Source: Actinomycetes bacterium (GTDB lineage: Bacteria > Actinomycetota > Acidimicrobiia > Spongiisociales > UBA5794). From it: a DNA stretch of 7,192 nt. Shown here in pieces: positions 6,281 through 7,192 of the stretch. A program made the position numbers and the translations under genes. The number at the start of each line of letters is the position of its first letter. The first letter of the stretch is position 1. The notes under the pieces were generated by a model. The model was not told where the DNA came from. It worked only from the letters and a program-made list of their open reading frames with translations, and ran no database searches. The stretch lies in contig JAJRYI010000123.1 in the NCBI GenBank assembly GCA_024275815.1, positions 1 through 7,192 of the forward strand, given 5' to 3'.

Positions 6281-7192
6281 ATGCCAGCCGATTTCGATAC
6301 GATCGTCAACCTCTCCAAGAAGCGCGGCTTCGTCTTTCAGTCGTCCGAGATCTACGGAGGCCTCCGCTCGGCCTATGACTATGGGCCGCTGGGTGTTGAG
6401 CTTCTACGCAACGTCAAGGAGCAGTGGTGGCGTTCCATGGTCCGTATGCGTGACGACATCGTCGGCATCGACTCGGCGATCCTCCAGTCGCCCAAGGTCT
6501 GGTTCGCTTCGGGTCACGTGGCATCCTTCTCCGATCCGCTCGTCGAGTGCCGGGAGTGTCACGCCAGGCACCGTGTCGACAAACTCGTCGATCCTGAAAA
6601 ATGTCCCACGTGTGGAAACTCCTCGACGTTCACCGAGCCCAAAGAGTTCAACCTCATGTTCAAGACGCACATGGGCCCGGTCGAGAGCGATGACAACGAG
6701 ATCTATCTGCGGCCCGAGACGGCCCAGGGCATCTTCATCAACTTCGAGAACGTGCGTCGCACGGCAAGGATGAAGCTGCCGTTCGGGATCGCCCAGATCG
6801 GCAAGTCGTTCCGAAACGAGATCACACCTGGCCAGTTCGTGTTTCGCACGCGTGAGTTCGAACAGATGGAGATGGAGTACTTCTGCCACCCCGAGGAAGC
6901 GGAAGACAAGTTCCGGGAGTGGCTCGAGATCCGTCACCACTGGTACCTCGATCTCGGCATGAACCCCGACAACCTCAGGCTGCGCGAGCATGAGGAAGCC
7001 GAGCTTGCCCACTACGCCGCAGCGACGTACGACGTCGAGTACCTCTTCCCATGGGGATGGGACGAACTCGAGGGCATCGCGAACAGGACCGATTTCGACC
7101 TCAAGGCCCACATGGAGATGTCCGGGGAGGATCTCACCTACTTCGACCAGGAGAAGGATGAGCGCATCGTCCCGTATGTGATCGAGCCTGCA
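6281..7192 (+). CDS. glyS: Glycyl-tRNA synthetase, class II dimeric type, 3'-truncated
   Basis: Charges tRNA-Gly with glycine in the cytoplasm. The 304 codons present run in frame to the right edge; the family is about 460 residues, so the anticodon-binding part is missing. Visible are the N-terminal KKRGFVFQSSEIYGG (residues 13-27) and YDYGPLG (32-38), a zinc-type insertion with Cys90, Cys93, Cys108 and Cys111, LRPETAQG (143-150), and class II motif 2 around FRNEITPGQFVFRTREFEQ (177-195). This is the homodimeric (eukaryote/archaea-like and actinobacterial) GlyRS, not the alpha2beta2 form. The ATG at 6281 has AGGA 6 nt upstream; an adjacent in-frame GTG at 6278 is an alternative start. It follows uppS by 30 nt in the same direction and has no promoter of its own that I can see. 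Confidence 0.96.
   Translation, partial: MPADFDTIVNLSKKRGFVFQSSEIYGGLRSAYDYGPLGVELLRNVKEQWWRSMVRMRDDIVGIDSAILQSPKVWFASGHVASFSDPLVECRECHARHRVDKLVDPEKCPTCGNSSTFTEPKEFNLMFKTHMGPVESDDNEIYLRPETAQGIFINFENVRRTARMKLPFGIAQIGKSFRNEITPGQFVFRTREFEQMEMEYFCHPEEAEDKFREWLEIRHHWYLDLGMNPDNLRLREHEEAELAHYAAATYDVEYLFPWGWDELEGIANRTDFDLKAHMEMSGEDLTYFDQEKDERIVPYVIEPA

Noticed and set aside
6404..7111. Long minus-strand open frame opposite glyS
   Set aside because: It lies fully within conserved glycyl-tRNA synthetase codons and shows only low-complexity charged sequence.

Overview
This window reads like a stretch of an actinobacterial chromosome. It is GC-rich, uses GTG and TTG starts beside ATG, and carries a Thr/Pro-rich extracellular linker of the kind common in high-GC actinobacteria. 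The gene order (HD phosphohydrolase, ybeY, CNNM/CorC-like, era, recO, uppS, glyS) combines the conserved ybeY-corC-era-recO-uppS-glyS neighbourhood of Mycobacterium and its relatives with the Firmicutes habit of placing the 7TMR-HD protein (YqfF/PgpH) directly before ybeY. A deep-branching actinobacterial lineage such as Acidimicrobiia is a reasonable guess, but it is inference only.

Layout: all genes are on the + strand. Positions 1-2049 are the 3' part of a 7TMR-HD family phosphohydrolase, open at the left edge. It is followed by ybeY (2046-2510), a CNNM/CorC-like CBS-domain membrane protein (2507-3685) and era (3682-4575). Each of these three overlaps its predecessor by 4 nt (ATGA, ATGA, GTGA), so the four genes look like one translationally coupled transcription unit. 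A 194-nt non-coding gap (4576-4769) follows. The second block is recO (4770-5486, TTG start), uppS (5483-6250, again a GTGA overlap) and, after 30 nt, glyS (from 6281, cut by the right edge).

The genes serve core growth functions: a probable c-di-AMP phosphodiesterase, rRNA maturation and 30S assembly (YbeY, Era), a probable ion-homeostasis membrane protein, recombination repair (RecO), the lipid carrier for wall synthesis (UppS) and glycine charging of tRNA (GlyS).

Two things stand out. (1) The first 29 codons of the left-edge gene match the C-terminal half of a PASTA domain, joined by a Thr/Pro linker to the 7TMR-HDED sensor. If real, this couples a peptidoglycan-binding-type module to cyclic dinucleotide turnover. 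(2) The era-recO gap holds two imperfect direct copies of a roughly 40-nt element. Each folds into its own hairpin with a 20-nt loop, and the copies differ by at least one compensatory base pair. This looks like an undescribed structured repeat or regulatory element.
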